Assembly: GCF_903866365.1 (NCBI RefSeq)
Contig: NZ_CAIPNF010000242.1
Coordinates: 16,865 to 80,864, forward strand
Source: an uncultured Thiocystis sp.
GTDB taxonomy: Bacteria; Pseudomonadota; Gammaproteobacteria; Chromatiales; Chromatiaceae
DNA: 64,000 bases
Reading direction: 5' to 3'
The notes under the pieces were generated by a model, which was not told where the DNA came from, made no database searches, and worked only from the letters and a program-made list of their open reading frames with translations. The translations under genes and the position numbers were made by a program. This document shows, one piece after another, positions 45,431 to 54,549 of this stretch (its first letter is position 1; each line of letters begins with the position of its first letter).

Positions 45431-47523
45431 GAGCCTCGCCCTTCCAGGACCACGATACTGCGCGAACGCAGCAAGAACGGGGTCATGTCCACGGCGACCT
45501 GATCCGATGGATCGATAATATCCGTGGGCGAGGCGCGTCCGGTGTCGAGCGCGAGATGCCAGCGGACGGCGGGCAGCGCGGGCAACTCGAAACGGCGCGC
45601 CGCTTCGCTCATATTGATCATGACATGCAGCTGCGTCTCGCCCAGGCGCGCTTGGGCCAGCGTAAAGGCGAGCGATTGCGCCAGCGGATCGTTCCAGGGC
45701 GGGGCATTCAGCGTTTCGCCGTGCCAGACGATGTCCGGCAGATCCGAGCCCTGCTGCGCAACACCGGACAGGAAGTGGCGGCGACGCAGATTCGGATGAC
45801 GCTTGCGCAGCGCGATCAGACCGCGCACGAACCGCAGCATGTGTGAATTTTGCTCGACCAGCGACCAATCGAACCACCCGAGATCGTTGTCCTGACACCA
45901 GGTGTTGTTGTTGCCATTCTGCGATCGCAACACCTCGTCGCCCGCCAGCAGCATCGGGACGCCTTGACTGAGAAACAGCAACGTCAGCAGATTCTTGGCC
46001 TGACGTCGCCGCAGGGCCAGAATTTGCGGGTCATTGGTTTCGCCCTCGACGCCACAGTTCCAGCTCTGGTTGTCGTTACTGCCGTCGCGATTGTTCTCGC
46101 GGTTGGCCTGATTGTGTTTACGGTCATAGGAGACCAGATCCCACAGCGTGAAACCGTCGTGACAGGTCACGAAATTGATGCTGTTGATGGGCTGACGCAG
46201 ATTCGCCTGATAGAGATCGCTGCTCCCGGACAGGCGGGTCGCCACCTCGGAGACCAGCCCCGGATCGCCGCGCACGAAGCTGCGGACGGTATCGCGATAA
46301 CGGCCGTTCCACTCCATCCAGCGGTAACCGGGGAAGCTGCCGACCTGATAGAGACCGGCGGCATCCCAGGCCTCGGCGATGATCTTGGCCGCGGCCAGGG
46401 TGTCGGAGAGTTCGATCTCCCACAGCACCGGCGGGTTAGCCATCGGACGCCCGTTGGCATCGCGCGCCATGGCGCTGGCGAGATCGAAACGGAAACCGTC
46501 GACGTGCATCTCGCGCACCCAGTATTCCAGGGCGTCGACGATGAAGTGGGCGACGATCGGATGGTTGGCGTTGACGGTATTGCCGCAGCCGGTGAAATCC
46601 AGATAGAGGCCCTTGTCGATTCCGTCCAGGCAATAAAAGGTCTCGTTGCCGATGCCTTTGAAGGTCAGGGTTGGCCCGCCGACCCCGCCCTCGCTGGTGT
46701 GGTTGAAGACCACGTCCATGATGACCCCGATGCGCGCGCGATGCAGGGCCTTGACCATCTCGCGGAATTCGCTGAGATGCGTCCCCTGCTCGGGCGTCAC
46801 GCAGTATCCGGGATGCGGCGAAAAGAAGCCGAAACTGCTGTAGCCCCAATAGTTGCGCAGACCCGCGTCCCACACCCCCTCGGGCACGTCCTGTTCGTCG
46901 AAGGCCATGACCGGCATGAGTTCGACGTGGGTGATCCCGAGCTCCTGAAGATAGGGAATCTTCTCGATCAGCCCGAGAAAGGTTCCCGGATGCTCGACCC
47001 CCGCACTGGGATGCCGGGTGAAGCCGCCCACATGCAGCTCGTAGATGATGGTTTGCTCGGAGGGCAGCCGCAGCGGCGTATCGCCCTCCCAGTTGTATTC
47101 TTCGGCGAGGACCAGGCCGCGCGGCGAATCGTGGGGCCGTACCCCGTCACGCTGACGGCGCCAGCGGTTCCAGTCGCAGACGTTGACGGCGCGCGCCCAG
47201 GGATCGACCAGTTCGATCCGCGCATCGAAACGCCAGCCATGATCGCGAGGCTCGTTCGGTCCCTCCAGGCGCCAGGTGTAATGGGTGCCTGGCGGCAGAT
47301 CCACCACCAGAACGTGCCAAGAGAAAAAGGTGTGGTGAACCTGGGAATCGAGCCGGATGATCTGGAAGGGCTCAGGGCTCGTGGCGCCCGCATAGAGCAG
47401 CAGCTCGGCGCCGCAGGCATGGCGGCTGAAGATGGAGAAGTTGACACCGTCGTCCTCGACGGTGGCCCCAGAGGGATAACGACGCCCGGGGAAAATCGCA
47501 TAGGGAGCTTGGGAGGCTGGCAT
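45427..47523 (-). CDS. glgX: Glycogen debranching enzyme GlgX
   Basis: This 698-residue enzyme hydrolyses alpha-1,6 branches of phosphorylase-limit glycogen. It has an N-terminal CBM48 domain (FPGRRYPSGATVEDDGVNFSIFS-type start) and a GH13 barrel. Barrel motifs are MDVVFNHT, GFRFDLASAMARD (nucleophile Asp), AKIIAEAWD (acid Glu) and NFVTCHDGFTL (stabilising Asp). A short C-terminal beta domain completes it. No other glycogen genes are in the window. Confidence 0.95.
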   Translation of the reverse strand: MPASQAPYAIFPGRRYPSGATVEDDGVNFSIFSRHACGAELLLYAGATSPEPFQIIRLDSQVHHTFFSWHVLVVDLPPGTHYTWRLEGPNEPRDHGWRFDARIELVDPWARAVNVCDWNRWRRQRDGVRPHDSPRGLVLAEEYNWEGDTPLRLPSEQTIIYELHVGGFTRHPSAGVEHPGTFLGLIEKIPYLQELGITHVELMPVMAFDEQDVPEGVWDAGLRNYWGYSSFGFFSPHPGYCVTPEQGTHLSEFREMVKALHRARIGVIMDVVFNHTSEGGVGGPTLTFKGIGNETFYCLDGIDKGLYLDFTGCGNTVNANHPIVAHFIVDALEYWVREMHVDGFRFDLASAMARDANGRPMANPPVLWEIELSDTLAAAKIIAEAWDAAGLYQVGSFPGYRWMEWNGRYRDTVRSFVRGDPGLVSEVATRLSGSSDLYQANLRQPINSINFVTCHDGFTLWDLVSYDRKHNQANRENNRDGSNDNQSWNCGVEGETNDPQILALRRRQAKNLLTLLFLSQGVPMLLAGDEVLRSQNGNNNTWCQDNDLGWFDWSLVEQNSHMLRFVRGLIALRKRHPNLRRRHFLSGVAQQGSDLPDIVWHGETLNAPPWNDPLAQSLAFTLAQARLGETQLHVMINMSEAARRFELPALPAVRWHLALDTGRASPTDIIDPSDQVAVDMTPFLLRSRSIVVLEGRGS

Positions 47524-47687
47524 AGTGACAAGGCGCGAGAGAATGGCGAAGATGAGGCCGGAATCGAAGACGCGGTTGACCCTCGCTGGAGACCGCGCTC
47601 GGCGATCCGGCGAGACGTCCGCGACGTCGGGCCTGAATAAATTGGATGAATGCCATCATAACATGCCAGGTTATGTGGCATCCGTTT

Positions 47688-48815
47688 TCACAGCTTAGCC
47701 CAGCGCCAGGCCACGCTCAGGCCGACCGCCGCCGCCCCAGCGGCGACACCAAAGGTGACGAGCGCGCCGGAGCTGTCCCACAGCAGTCCGCCGAGCAGGC
47801 TTCCGGCCGCGCCGCCGGCGCCAAAGCTCAGGCTGTTATAGAGCGCCTGACCGCGCCCCTGGGTCCGCCCCGGAAAGGCGTGATGGACCAGATGAATGGC
47901 TGAGGCATGAAAGGTGCCGAAGGTCGCGGCATGCAGAAGCTGCGCGACCGCCTGCACGGCCAGAACCTCGATGAAGGCGCCGATCAACAGCCAACGCAGG
48001 ATGGCGAGCCCCAGACTCCAGAGCAGCACTCGGCGCGCGCCAAAGCGATCGAGCAGCCGATGCATGATCAGGAACACCAGCACCTCGGCGATCACGCCGA
48101 GCGCCCAGAGATTGCCGACCGCGACGCTCGAATACCCCGCCGCTTCCAGATGAATCGAATAAAAGGCGTAATAGATGCCGTGGCCGAGCTGCATCAGGAA
48201 ACAGGCCGCGAAGAAGGCCAGCACCTCTTGACGCCGCAGGAGCGCGCGCAGCGACAGCGCCGGCCGATCGTCGTGGACCGGCGCGCTGTCCGGGATCGTC
48301 AGCGAACTTAGCCAGACGCCCAGGAAGAGCATCAGCACCCAAACCGGCACGATGGCGAGCGAATCCCGTTCCAGACGCAGACCCAGCACCGCCACCACCA
48401 GGATGAAGCCCACCGAGCCCCACAGCCGGACCAGCGCATAGCCGGTGGGTCGCTGTCGCAGATGATTGAAGGTGACCGCTTCCACCTGGGGTAGCGAGGC
48501 GTTCCAGAAAAAACTGAACAGGACCATGGCCGCCGCCATGCTCCAGAAGCCATCGGCGAAAAAGACCGTGACGAAGGCGAGCGCCGAGAGCAGCGCCCCG
48601 AGCCGCACCATCGGCATCCGGCGTCCGGTCCGGTCGACGATGTGTCCCCAGACCATGGGCGCGACGATCTTGGTGCCCGACAGAATCGCCAGAAGCTGCC
48701 CGATGGCCAGCGCATCGAACCCCTCGGACTGGAGATACAGGCCCCAATAGGGCACGAGCGCGCCAAGCGAGGCGAAATAGCAGAGGTAGTATGCCGAGAG
48801 ACGCCAGTAAGGCAT
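47688..48815 (-). CDS. MFS transporter, phenylpropionate-permease (HcaT-like) family
   Basis: This 375-residue transporter has about twelve hydrophobic helices. The N-terminal MPYWRLSAYYLCYFASLGALVPYWGLYLQ is typical of the PPP/HcaT branch of the major facilitator superfamily. GHIVDRTGRRMPMVRLGAL is the conserved loop 2-3 motif. The substrate is unknown. The start was set at the Met of MPYWRL; the upstream frame extension has no helix. A CATAAC / GTTATG inverted repeat lies just past its 3' end. Confidence 0.88.
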   Translation of the reverse strand: MPYWRLSAYYLCYFASLGALVPYWGLYLQSEGFDALAIGQLLAILSGTKIVAPMVWGHIVDRTGRRMPMVRLGALLSALAFVTVFFADGFWSMAAAMVLFSFFWNASLPQVEAVTFNHLRQRPTGYALVRLWGSVGFILVVAVLGLRLERDSLAIVPVWVLMLFLGVWLSSLTIPDSAPVHDDRPALSLRALLRRQEVLAFFAACFLMQLGHGIYYAFYSIHLEAAGYSSVAVGNLWALGVIAEVLVFLIMHRLLDRFGARRVLLWSLGLAILRWLLIGAFIEVLAVQAVAQLLHAATFGTFHASAIHLVHHAFPGRTQGRGQALYNSLSFGAGGAAGSLLGGLLWDSSGALVTFGVAAGAAAVGLSVAWRWAKL

Positions 48816-49055
48816 TACGCCGTGTCCTACAGAGCATGAGCGGTCAGCGGACAGCCGCCAGCGACCAGCCGCCAGCCGTTGTGTTCCCAAGGTTATCGCT
48901 GATCGAGGTCTGCCCCCGATCAATGAGCCCTGACGTGCGAGGCGCGATGATCAGGTTTCAGATTCAATGAAGCTGACAGCTTTTCGGGATCAACCGCATC
49001 GATGCTGACGCCGGAGGATTGGCGCCGAACTGACCCGTCTCGCTCGGGACGCGGT

Positions 49056-50159
49056 TTACGTCAGCCGCGCGGCGGGGATCGCCGGAGTCGGCTGCAGCAC
49101 CTCGGCATTCTGCGCGCGCTGGCGCAGCAGGTGATCCATGAGAACGATGGCCAGCATCGCCTCGGCAATGGGCGTCGCGCGAATGCCGACACAAGGATCG
49201 TGGCGGCCCGTGGTAATGACCTCGCACGCCTCGCCACGGGCATTGATGGTGCGCCCCGGCAGACGAATGCTGGACGTCGGCTTGAGCGCGATCCGCGCGA
49301 CCACGTCCTGACCCGATGAAATGCCGCCGAGAATGCCGCCGGCGTGATTGGAGAGAAAACCGTCGGGGGTCAGCGCGTCGCGATGTTCCGTGCCCTTTTG
49401 CTCGATGCAACCGAAACCGGTGCCGATCTCCACGCCTTTCACGGCGTTGATGCTCATCAGCGCGTGGGCGATGTCGGCATCGAGCCGGTCGAAAATGGGC
49501 TCGCCGAGACCGGTCGGCATCCCCGAGGCGACGACCGTCACGGCCGCGCCGATGGAGTTGCCCTCCCGGCGCAGATCGTCCATGTAGGTTTCCAGAGCGG
49601 CGACCGTGGCGGCGCAGGGCCAGAAGAAGGGGTTGCGCTCCACCTCGTCCCAGGCGAATCCTTGCGGGCGGAGGGGGCCAAGCTGGGACAGATACCCGCG
49701 CACCAGGATGGCGCGACGCGCCGCCAGATATTTCTTGGCGATGGCGCCGGCAGCGACCCGGATCGCGGTCTCGCGCGCCGAGGAGCGCCCGCCGCCCCGA
49801 TAGTCGCGCACGCCGTATTTCTGATCGTAGGTGTAGTCCGCGTGACCGGGACGATAGCGCTCGGCGATCTCGGAATAGTCCTTGGACCGCTGGTCCTCGT
49901 TGCGGATCAGGAGACCGATGGGCGCGCCGGTGGTGCGGCCCTCGAAGACGCCGGACAGGATCTCGACCGTGTCCGACTCGCGGCGCTGGGTGGTATGACG
50001 CGACTGCCCCGGCTTGCGCCGGTCCAGATCGCGTTGCAGATCGGCGGCGGCGAGTTCGAGACCGGGCGGACAACCGTCGACGACACCGCCGAGGGCCGGA
50101 CCATGGCTCTCGCCAAAGCCGGTCACGACGAAGAGTTTTCCGAAGCTGCTGCCGGACAT
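49056..50159 (-). CDS. aroC: Chorismate synthase
   Basis: This 367-residue FMN-dependent lyase makes chorismate, the last step of the shikimate pathway. The family signatures are [18 protein letters not shown] near the N-terminus and the central [36 protein letters not shown] and [17 protein letters not shown] are further matches. The start was set at [10 protein letters not shown]. It follows the TolC-family gene by 16 bp on the same strand, so they may be co-transcribed. Confidence 0.97.
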   Translation of the reverse strand: MSGSSFGKLFVVTGFGESHGPALGGVVDGCPPGLELAAADLQRDLDRRKPGQSRHTTQRRESDTVEILSGVFEGRTTGAPIGLLIRNEDQRSKDYSEIAERYRPGHADYTYDQKYGVRDYRGGGRSSARETAIRVAAGAIAKKYLAARRAILVRGYLSQLGPLRPQGFAWDEVERNPFFWPCAATVAALETYMDDLRREGNSIGAAVTVVASGMPTGLGEPIFDRLDADIAHALMSINAVKGVEIGTGFGCIEQKGTEHRDALTPDGFLSNHAGGILGGISSGQDVVARIALKPTSSIRLPGRTINARGEACEVITTGRHDPCVGIRATPIAEAMLAIVLMDHLLRQRAQNAEVLQPTPAIPAARLT

Positions 50160-50175
50160 AAGGGAACGGCTCGGT

Positions 50176-51528
50176 TCAGCTCGCGGGCGGCGGCACGACA
50201 TCGGCGGGATTGAGCCAGGCATTGCCTTTTTCCAGCACGTCGCGTGTCAGCGTGCTGGTGGCCTGATGCAGCTTGACCCCGTTGATAATGTAGTTGTAGC
50301 GCGCGTCCAGATAATCGAACTCGGCCTGGAACAGATTACGCTGCGCATTCAGCACGTCGACCTGTGTGCGCGTACCGACTTCCAGGCCCGCCTGGGTGGA
50401 CTCCAGGGCCGAGCGCGCCGAGACGATCGCCGCCTGACGGGCCTTGATGTCCTCGATGCTCGTGAGGATGCCGCGGAAGGCGTCCTTGACCTGCTGATCC
50501 ACCTGCCGGCGCACCTGGTCGAGCCGATCCTGCGCGGCGCGGAATTGATACCCCGCCTGACGGGTCCGCGAGGCCACCGCCCCGCCCTGATAAAGAGGCA
50601 CATTCACCGACAGTCCGACGAAGCTCGTATCGGAATCGGTATTAAACTCGGCGCCCGAGCGCGATAGGTCGTATCCGGCCTGCACGCTGACCGAGGGATA
50701 GTAACCGGAACGCTCGATATCGATCGTTCGCTTGGCGGCGTTGGCCGCCTCGCTGGCGGCGACGATACCATAATTGCTCCGCACGGCGGTCGTCGCCCAG
50801 GCGTCGATCTCGTTCGGCTCGGGCGGCGCCAGGGGCAACTGCTCGCCCAACCGCGCCAGCGGAACGCTGATCGGCCCCACGATGGCGCGTAACGCCTCCC
50901 AGGCATTGCCCAGCGTATTCTTGCCGGTGATCACGTCGGCGCGCGAGCGGTCATAGGCCGCCTGACTCTCGTTCACGTCCGTGATGGCGACCAGCCCAAC
51001 CTCGAAACGCTGCCGGGACTGCTCCAACTGGCGCTCGTTGGCGCGCAACAGTGCCTCCAGCACCGTCACGGCATCGGACGCCCTCAGAACATTGAAATAC
51101 GCCTCGGTGGTCTTGACCATGAGATCGATCTGGGCGTTGCGATATTGCGCCTCGGCCTGCGCGATGACGTTATCGGACTGCTTGAGCGTCATCCAGTTCG
51201 CCCGGTTATACACCGATTGATTGACAACAGCCTGCAAGCCCCGGGTGTCATAGCTATCGGTGCGGCTGAAAGGGCCAAATGAACTGTTTCCGCTGCTGTC
51301 GACGCGCTGATATCCAAGATCGCCTGTCACGCTGAGGTTGGGCATCAGCAGCGAGCGTGCCTGAGGCATCACCTCGCGGGTCGCGAACAGGGTCTGCTCG
51401 GCCTCGCGGAGCGTCGGGTCGCTCTCGACCGCGATATCATAGATCTGGATGAGATCCTCGCCCTGACTGACAGTGACGAAGCCACAGAGCAGCAGGGCAA
51501 TCAGGGTCGGAAGAGGTTTCCGCATCAT
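50176..51528 (-). CDS. tolC: TolC-family outer membrane efflux protein
   Basis: This 450-residue outer membrane channel subunit for type I secretion or drug efflux has a signal peptide ending TVSQGEDL. Two repeated alpha-barrel/coiled-coil halves follow, with [19 protein letters not shown] opening the first. [21 protein letters not shown] and [20 protein letters not shown] lie in the second. Length and repeats fit TolC (TIGR01844-type). No inner-membrane pump genes are adjacent. Confidence 0.93.
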   Translation of the reverse strand: MMRKPLPTLIALLLCGFVTVSQGEDLIQIYDIAVESDPTLREAEQTLFATREVMPQARSLLMPNLSVTGDLGYQRVDSSGNSSFGPFSRTDSYDTRGLQAVVNQSVYNRANWMTLKQSDNVIAQAEAQYRNAQIDLMVKTTEAYFNVLRASDAVTVLEALLRANERQLEQSRQRFEVGLVAITDVNESQAAYDRSRADVITGKNTLGNAWEALRAIVGPISVPLARLGEQLPLAPPEPNEIDAWATTAVRSNYGIVAASEAANAAKRTIDIERSGYYPSVSVQAGYDLSRSGAEFNTDSDTSFVGLSVNVPLYQGGAVASRTRQAGYQFRAAQDRLDQVRRQVDQQVKDAFRGILTSIEDIKARQAAIVSARSALESTQAGLEVGTRTQVDVLNAQRNLFQAEFDYLDARYNYIINGVKLHQATSTLTRDVLEKGNAWLNPADVVPPPAS

Positions 51529-51685
51529 CGGTTTCGGTTTCCTGGTTCAGGCGGGGGGGCATAACCGCCGCCATGACGATTTGCGCGGCAGGCGTGCGCG
51601 GAATGCGTGCAGTATAGGCGACATGGCGGTTTTCCCTCAATGCGCGGAAAGACTGCGAGAGGCTTCACGAGCGACGGGTATCCGA

Positions 51686-52693
51686 ATGGGCAGGATCACG
51701 ACAAGCGATTTTCGACCGGCCTGGTGGCTCCCCGGCGCTCACCTGCAAACCCTCTGGCCCAGCCTGACGCGGCATCGGCCGAGCGCGGATCTGATCCGGC
51801 GGCGTGTCGAACTCGCCGACGGCGATTTTATCGACCTCGCGCTGGGCGGATCCGCCGGCCCGCGCGTGCTGATCGTGCATGGGCTCGAAGGCAATCTGGA
51901 CTCCCATTACGCGGGCAGCCTCGTCGCGACTCTTGCCCGCGAAGGGTTTCGGCCGATCTTCATGTACCTGCGCGGCTGCTCGCACGAGCCGAACCGGCTG
52001 GATCGCGCCTATCATTCGGGCGCGACCGAGGATCTCGCCGAGGTGCTCGCGGCGCTCCGCCAGGACGAGGACGAACCGCTCGCCGCCGCGGTGGGCTTCT
52101 CGCTCGGCGCCAATCTTCTGCTCAAATATCTCGGCGAGACCGAGCGCCCGCCGATCGGTGCCGCCATCGCGGTCTCCGTGCCCTTCGTGCTGCGCGACGC
52201 CATGCTCAGGTTGAATCTTGGGGTGTCCCGTCTGTATCGCCGCCACCTGTTGAACCGACTCAAGTCGAACCTGCGGCGCAAATTCGCGGGCCGCCCCTTG
52301 CCGCTCGCGGTCGATCTGGACGACATCCGCGACTTCAATCAGTTCGACGACCAGATTACAGCGCCACTGCACGGTTTCGCCGGAGTTTTCGAGTACTACA
52401 GCCGCGCCAGTTGCCGACCCTTCCTGTCCCATATCGAGACCCCGACCCTGATCGTCCAGGCCGCCGACGATCCCTTCATGTTCCCGACCACACTCCCTTG
52501 GGAACACGAACTCGGCCCAGGGGTGACCCTGGAACTCGCCGCCCATGGCGGGCATGTAGGGTTCATCGCGGGCACCCTCCCCTGGCGGCCTGTCTATTGG
52601 CTCGAACAGCGCATCCTGTCGCGTCTGCGGGAGATTCGGGCCGCGGGCTCCAGGGAGATCGACCACGCGCCAGACCCGCCCGGCGACCCGTAA
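51686..52693 (+). CDS. YheT-family alpha/beta hydrolase
   Basis: This 335-residue hydrolase of the YheT/ABHD1-3 family opens with FRPAWWLPGAHLQTLWPSL, a signature of the group. The nucleophile is in VGFSLGANLLLKYLGE, preceded by VLIVHGLEGN and FRGCS-like YLRGCSHEPNRL. The acid is in QAADDPFMFP and the histidine in AAHGGHVGF. Substrates are unknown, possibly lipid esters. I chose ATG 51686 as the family start; ATG 51623 is an upstream alternative. It is divergent from the tolC gene. Confidence 0.92.
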   Translation: MGRITTSDFRPAWWLPGAHLQTLWPSLTRHRPSADLIRRRVELADGDFIDLALGGSAGPRVLIVHGLEGNLDSHYAGSLVATLAREGFRPIFMYLRGCSHEPNRLDRAYHSGATEDLAEVLAALRQDEDEPLAAAVGFSLGANLLLKYLGETERPPIGAAIAVSVPFVLRDAMLRLNLGVSRLYRRHLLNRLKSNLRRKFAGRPLPLAVDLDDIRDFNQFDDQITAPLHGFAGVFEYYSRASCRPFLSHIETPTLIVQAADDPFMFPTTLPWEHELGPGVTLELAAHGGHVGFIAGTLPWRPVYWLEQRILSRLREIRAAGSREIDHAPDPPGDP

Positions 52694-52831
52694 CCTCACG
52701 CGCCGGAGCCTGGGATCCGCCCGATGCAACACGCCCGATGCCGGACGAAAATTATTGTAACCTTATGCCTCTAACGGACATTCGTCCTTCGCGCCGGCCT
52801 GCCGACATCCACCACAAGAACGAGGAAAACG

Positions 52832-53005
52832 ATGAACCGAACCACGCTCATGGCACTGACACTCATGGCCGGCAGCGGACTCGCGCTCGCGGATCATGGC
52901 GCGCATTGGGGGTATTCCGGCGCCGAGGGGCCGGAGCACTGGGGCGAACTTGACCCCCATTTCAACACCTGCCAGACCCTCAACGCGCGCGTCGTCATCG
53001 AGTAA
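52832..53005 (+). pseudogene. Alpha-carbonic anhydrase, internally deleted (N- and C-terminal ends joined)
   Basis: A 57-residue frame with GAGGAAAA before its ATG starts with a signal peptide ending GLALA. HWGYSGAEGPEHWGEL follows, the conserved N-terminus of exported alpha-carbonic anhydrases. After HFNTCQT it passes straight into LNARVVIE and a stop, which matches the usual C-terminus (RPVQPLNxRVVxE). The roughly 180 residues between, including the three zinc histidines, are absent. The gene is therefore an in-frame internal deletion and cannot be a working anhydrase. mobA starts 80 bp downstream. Confidence 0.8.
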
Positions 53006-53084
53006 TCGGCGTCCACGCCCACTCCGAGAACCGCAGCGGTTCGGCGAACGGACCGACGCGGTTCTATGTCCAGGATCCCTCGAG

Positions 53085-53726
53085 ATGACGATCGCGCCGC
53101 CCTCGAAGCTGTCGATCACTGGCGTCATCCTCGCCGGCGGGCAGGCGCGGCGCATGGGTGGAAGGGACAAGGGACTGCTACCGTTCGCCGGCCGGCCGCT
53201 GGTGGAATGGGCGATCGAGTCGCTGGCGCCCCAGGTCAGCACATTGCTGATCAGCGCCAATCGCAATCTCGACGCCTATGGCGCCTACGGTTTTCCCGTG
53301 GTCGCCGACCTTGAGCAAGGTTTTCAGGGACCACTGGCGGGGATTCTCAGCGCGATGCACGCGGCTCGCACCGCATGGATCCTGACCCTGCCCTGTGACG
53401 GCCCGCAACCCCCGCCCGATCTGGGCGCGCGGCTCGCCCAGGCCGTGATCGAGCAGGACGCGGAACTGGCGGTCGCCGTCGCGGGCGCTCGGCGGCAATC
53501 CGTGCATGCGCTGGTGCCGGTCGCGCTGTCGGAGAGCCTGCGCGATTTCCTCGCCGCCGGCGAGCGCAAGGTCGATCTCTGGCATGCCCGGCACCGGGTC
53601 GCCCTGGTCGATTTCAGCGACCGCCCCGGCTGCTTCGCCAATCTCAACGCACCCGAGGATGCTTGCGCACTGGAACCAGCCTTCATCCAAGCCTTGCCGA
53701 CAGGCCGAGAGGCCGACATGACTTGA
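53085..53726 (+). CDS. mobA: Molybdenum cofactor guanylyltransferase
   Basis: This 213-residue enzyme transfers GMP to molybdopterin, making the dinucleotide cofactor used by DMSO-reductase-type enzymes. The nucleotide-binding signature is GVILAGGQARRMGGRDKGLLP, split here as GVILAGGQARRMGG and RDKGLLPFAGRP. GFQGPLAGILSAM and LPCDGPQPPPDL follow. There is no strong ribosome site (CCCTCGAG). No other molybdenum cofactor genes are adjacent. Confidence 0.95.
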   Translation: MTIAPPSKLSITGVILAGGQARRMGGRDKGLLPFAGRPLVEWAIESLAPQVSTLLISANRNLDAYGAYGFPVVADLEQGFQGPLAGILSAMHAARTAWILTLPCDGPQPPPDLGARLAQAVIEQDAELAVAVAGARRQSVHALVPVALSESLRDFLAAGERKVDLWHARHRVALVDFSDRPGCFANLNAPEDACALEPAFIQALPTGREADMT

Positions 53727-53748
53727 CATAAAATTTTTGCCATCCCCT
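53722..53748 (+). promoter_or_regulatory. Heat-shock (sigma-32-like) promoter candidate for hsp20
   Basis: CTTGAC (53722) is followed after 14 bases by ATCCCCT, resembling the CTTGAA and CCCCAT boxes of sigma-32 promoters. It overlaps the mobA stop and lies about 120 bases before the hsp20 start. A second CTTGAT lies 25 bases further on. Spacing and -10 match are imperfect. Confidence 0.35.
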
Positions 53749-53869
53749 CTTGATCCCCCTCGTCACCGTCACTAATATCACCAACGCAGGCGCTCGATAG
53801 AGGCTTGCAGACCGCGCGGTTCACGTCGAACGCGCCTTTTCCATATTGCTCGAACCGAGGATATGTCTC

Positions 53870-54340
53870 ATGACAACCATCGACTTTTCGCCCCTGTTCC
53901 GCTCCATGATCGGCTTCGACCGGATGACCTCCGCGCTTGAAACCGCCTATCGCACCGAGCCAGGCGGCTACCCTCCTTACAACATCGAGGTCAGCGGCGA
54001 GAACGCCTACCGCATCACCATGGCGGTCGCCGGCTTTTCCGAACGGGATCTGAATCTGGAGGCCAAGGAAAACATCCTGACCGTCTCCGGCGGACGCCCC
54101 GAGGAAGAGGATGCCTCTGAGCGGAAGTTCCTCTACCGCGGCATCGCCAACCGCAGCTTCGAGCGGAAATTCCAGCTTGCCGATTACGTGCGGGTACTGG
54201 AAGCCCGGCTGGAAAACGGCCTGCTGCACATCGACCTGCGGCGTGAAATCCCCGAGGCGATGAAGCCCCGGAAAATCGAGGTCAGCAGCGGACCAAGCCG
54301 TTCCATCGAGGCCGACATAACGCAAGCGGCGGCAGCCTGA
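53870..54340 (+). CDS. Small heat-shock protein, Hsp20/IbpA family
   Basis: This 156-residue chaperone holds unfolding proteins. The N-terminus MTTIDFSPLFRSMIGFDRM is IbpA-like. The alpha-crystallin domain runs from YNIEVSGENAYRITMAVAGF to about residue 135. ENILTVSGGRP, FLYRGIANRSFERKFQLAD and LENGLLHIDLRREIPE are typical. The terminal IxI-like segment is PRKIEVSSG. It is a single gene with a terminator downstream. Confidence 0.95.
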   Translation: MTTIDFSPLFRSMIGFDRMTSALETAYRTEPGGYPPYNIEVSGENAYRITMAVAGFSERDLNLEAKENILTVSGGRPEEEDASERKFLYRGIANRSFERKFQLADYVRVLEARLENGLLHIDLRREIPEAMKPRKIEVSSGPSRSIEADITQAAAA

Positions 54341-54450
54341 ACGGCGCTCGGCCGAACACAACCGCGTCCGGTCGAGCAGACTTCGTGCTGAGTCATCGGC
54401 AACCGCCGGCTGCAATTTCTGACCGCAGCCGACGACACCGTTGAGTACAC

Positions 54451-54477
54451 AAAAAGCCGGGCGCGTGCCCGGCTTTT
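54451..54477 (+). terminator. Intrinsic terminator after hsp20
   Basis: AAAAAGCCGGGC, loop GCGT, GCCCGGCTTTT: an 8-bp stem extended by A:T pairs, 110 bases after the stop. Confidence 0.88.
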
Positions 54478-54549
54478 CGCTGTTTCTGTCTAACGCAACG
54501 ATGCGATTCTCTGCGTATAATCGACCATTCGCCTCGTCAGACCTGTTCC

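Noticed and set aside
45850..47640. 596-codon plus-strand frame opposite glgX
   Set aside because: It is antisense to a textbook debranching enzyme.
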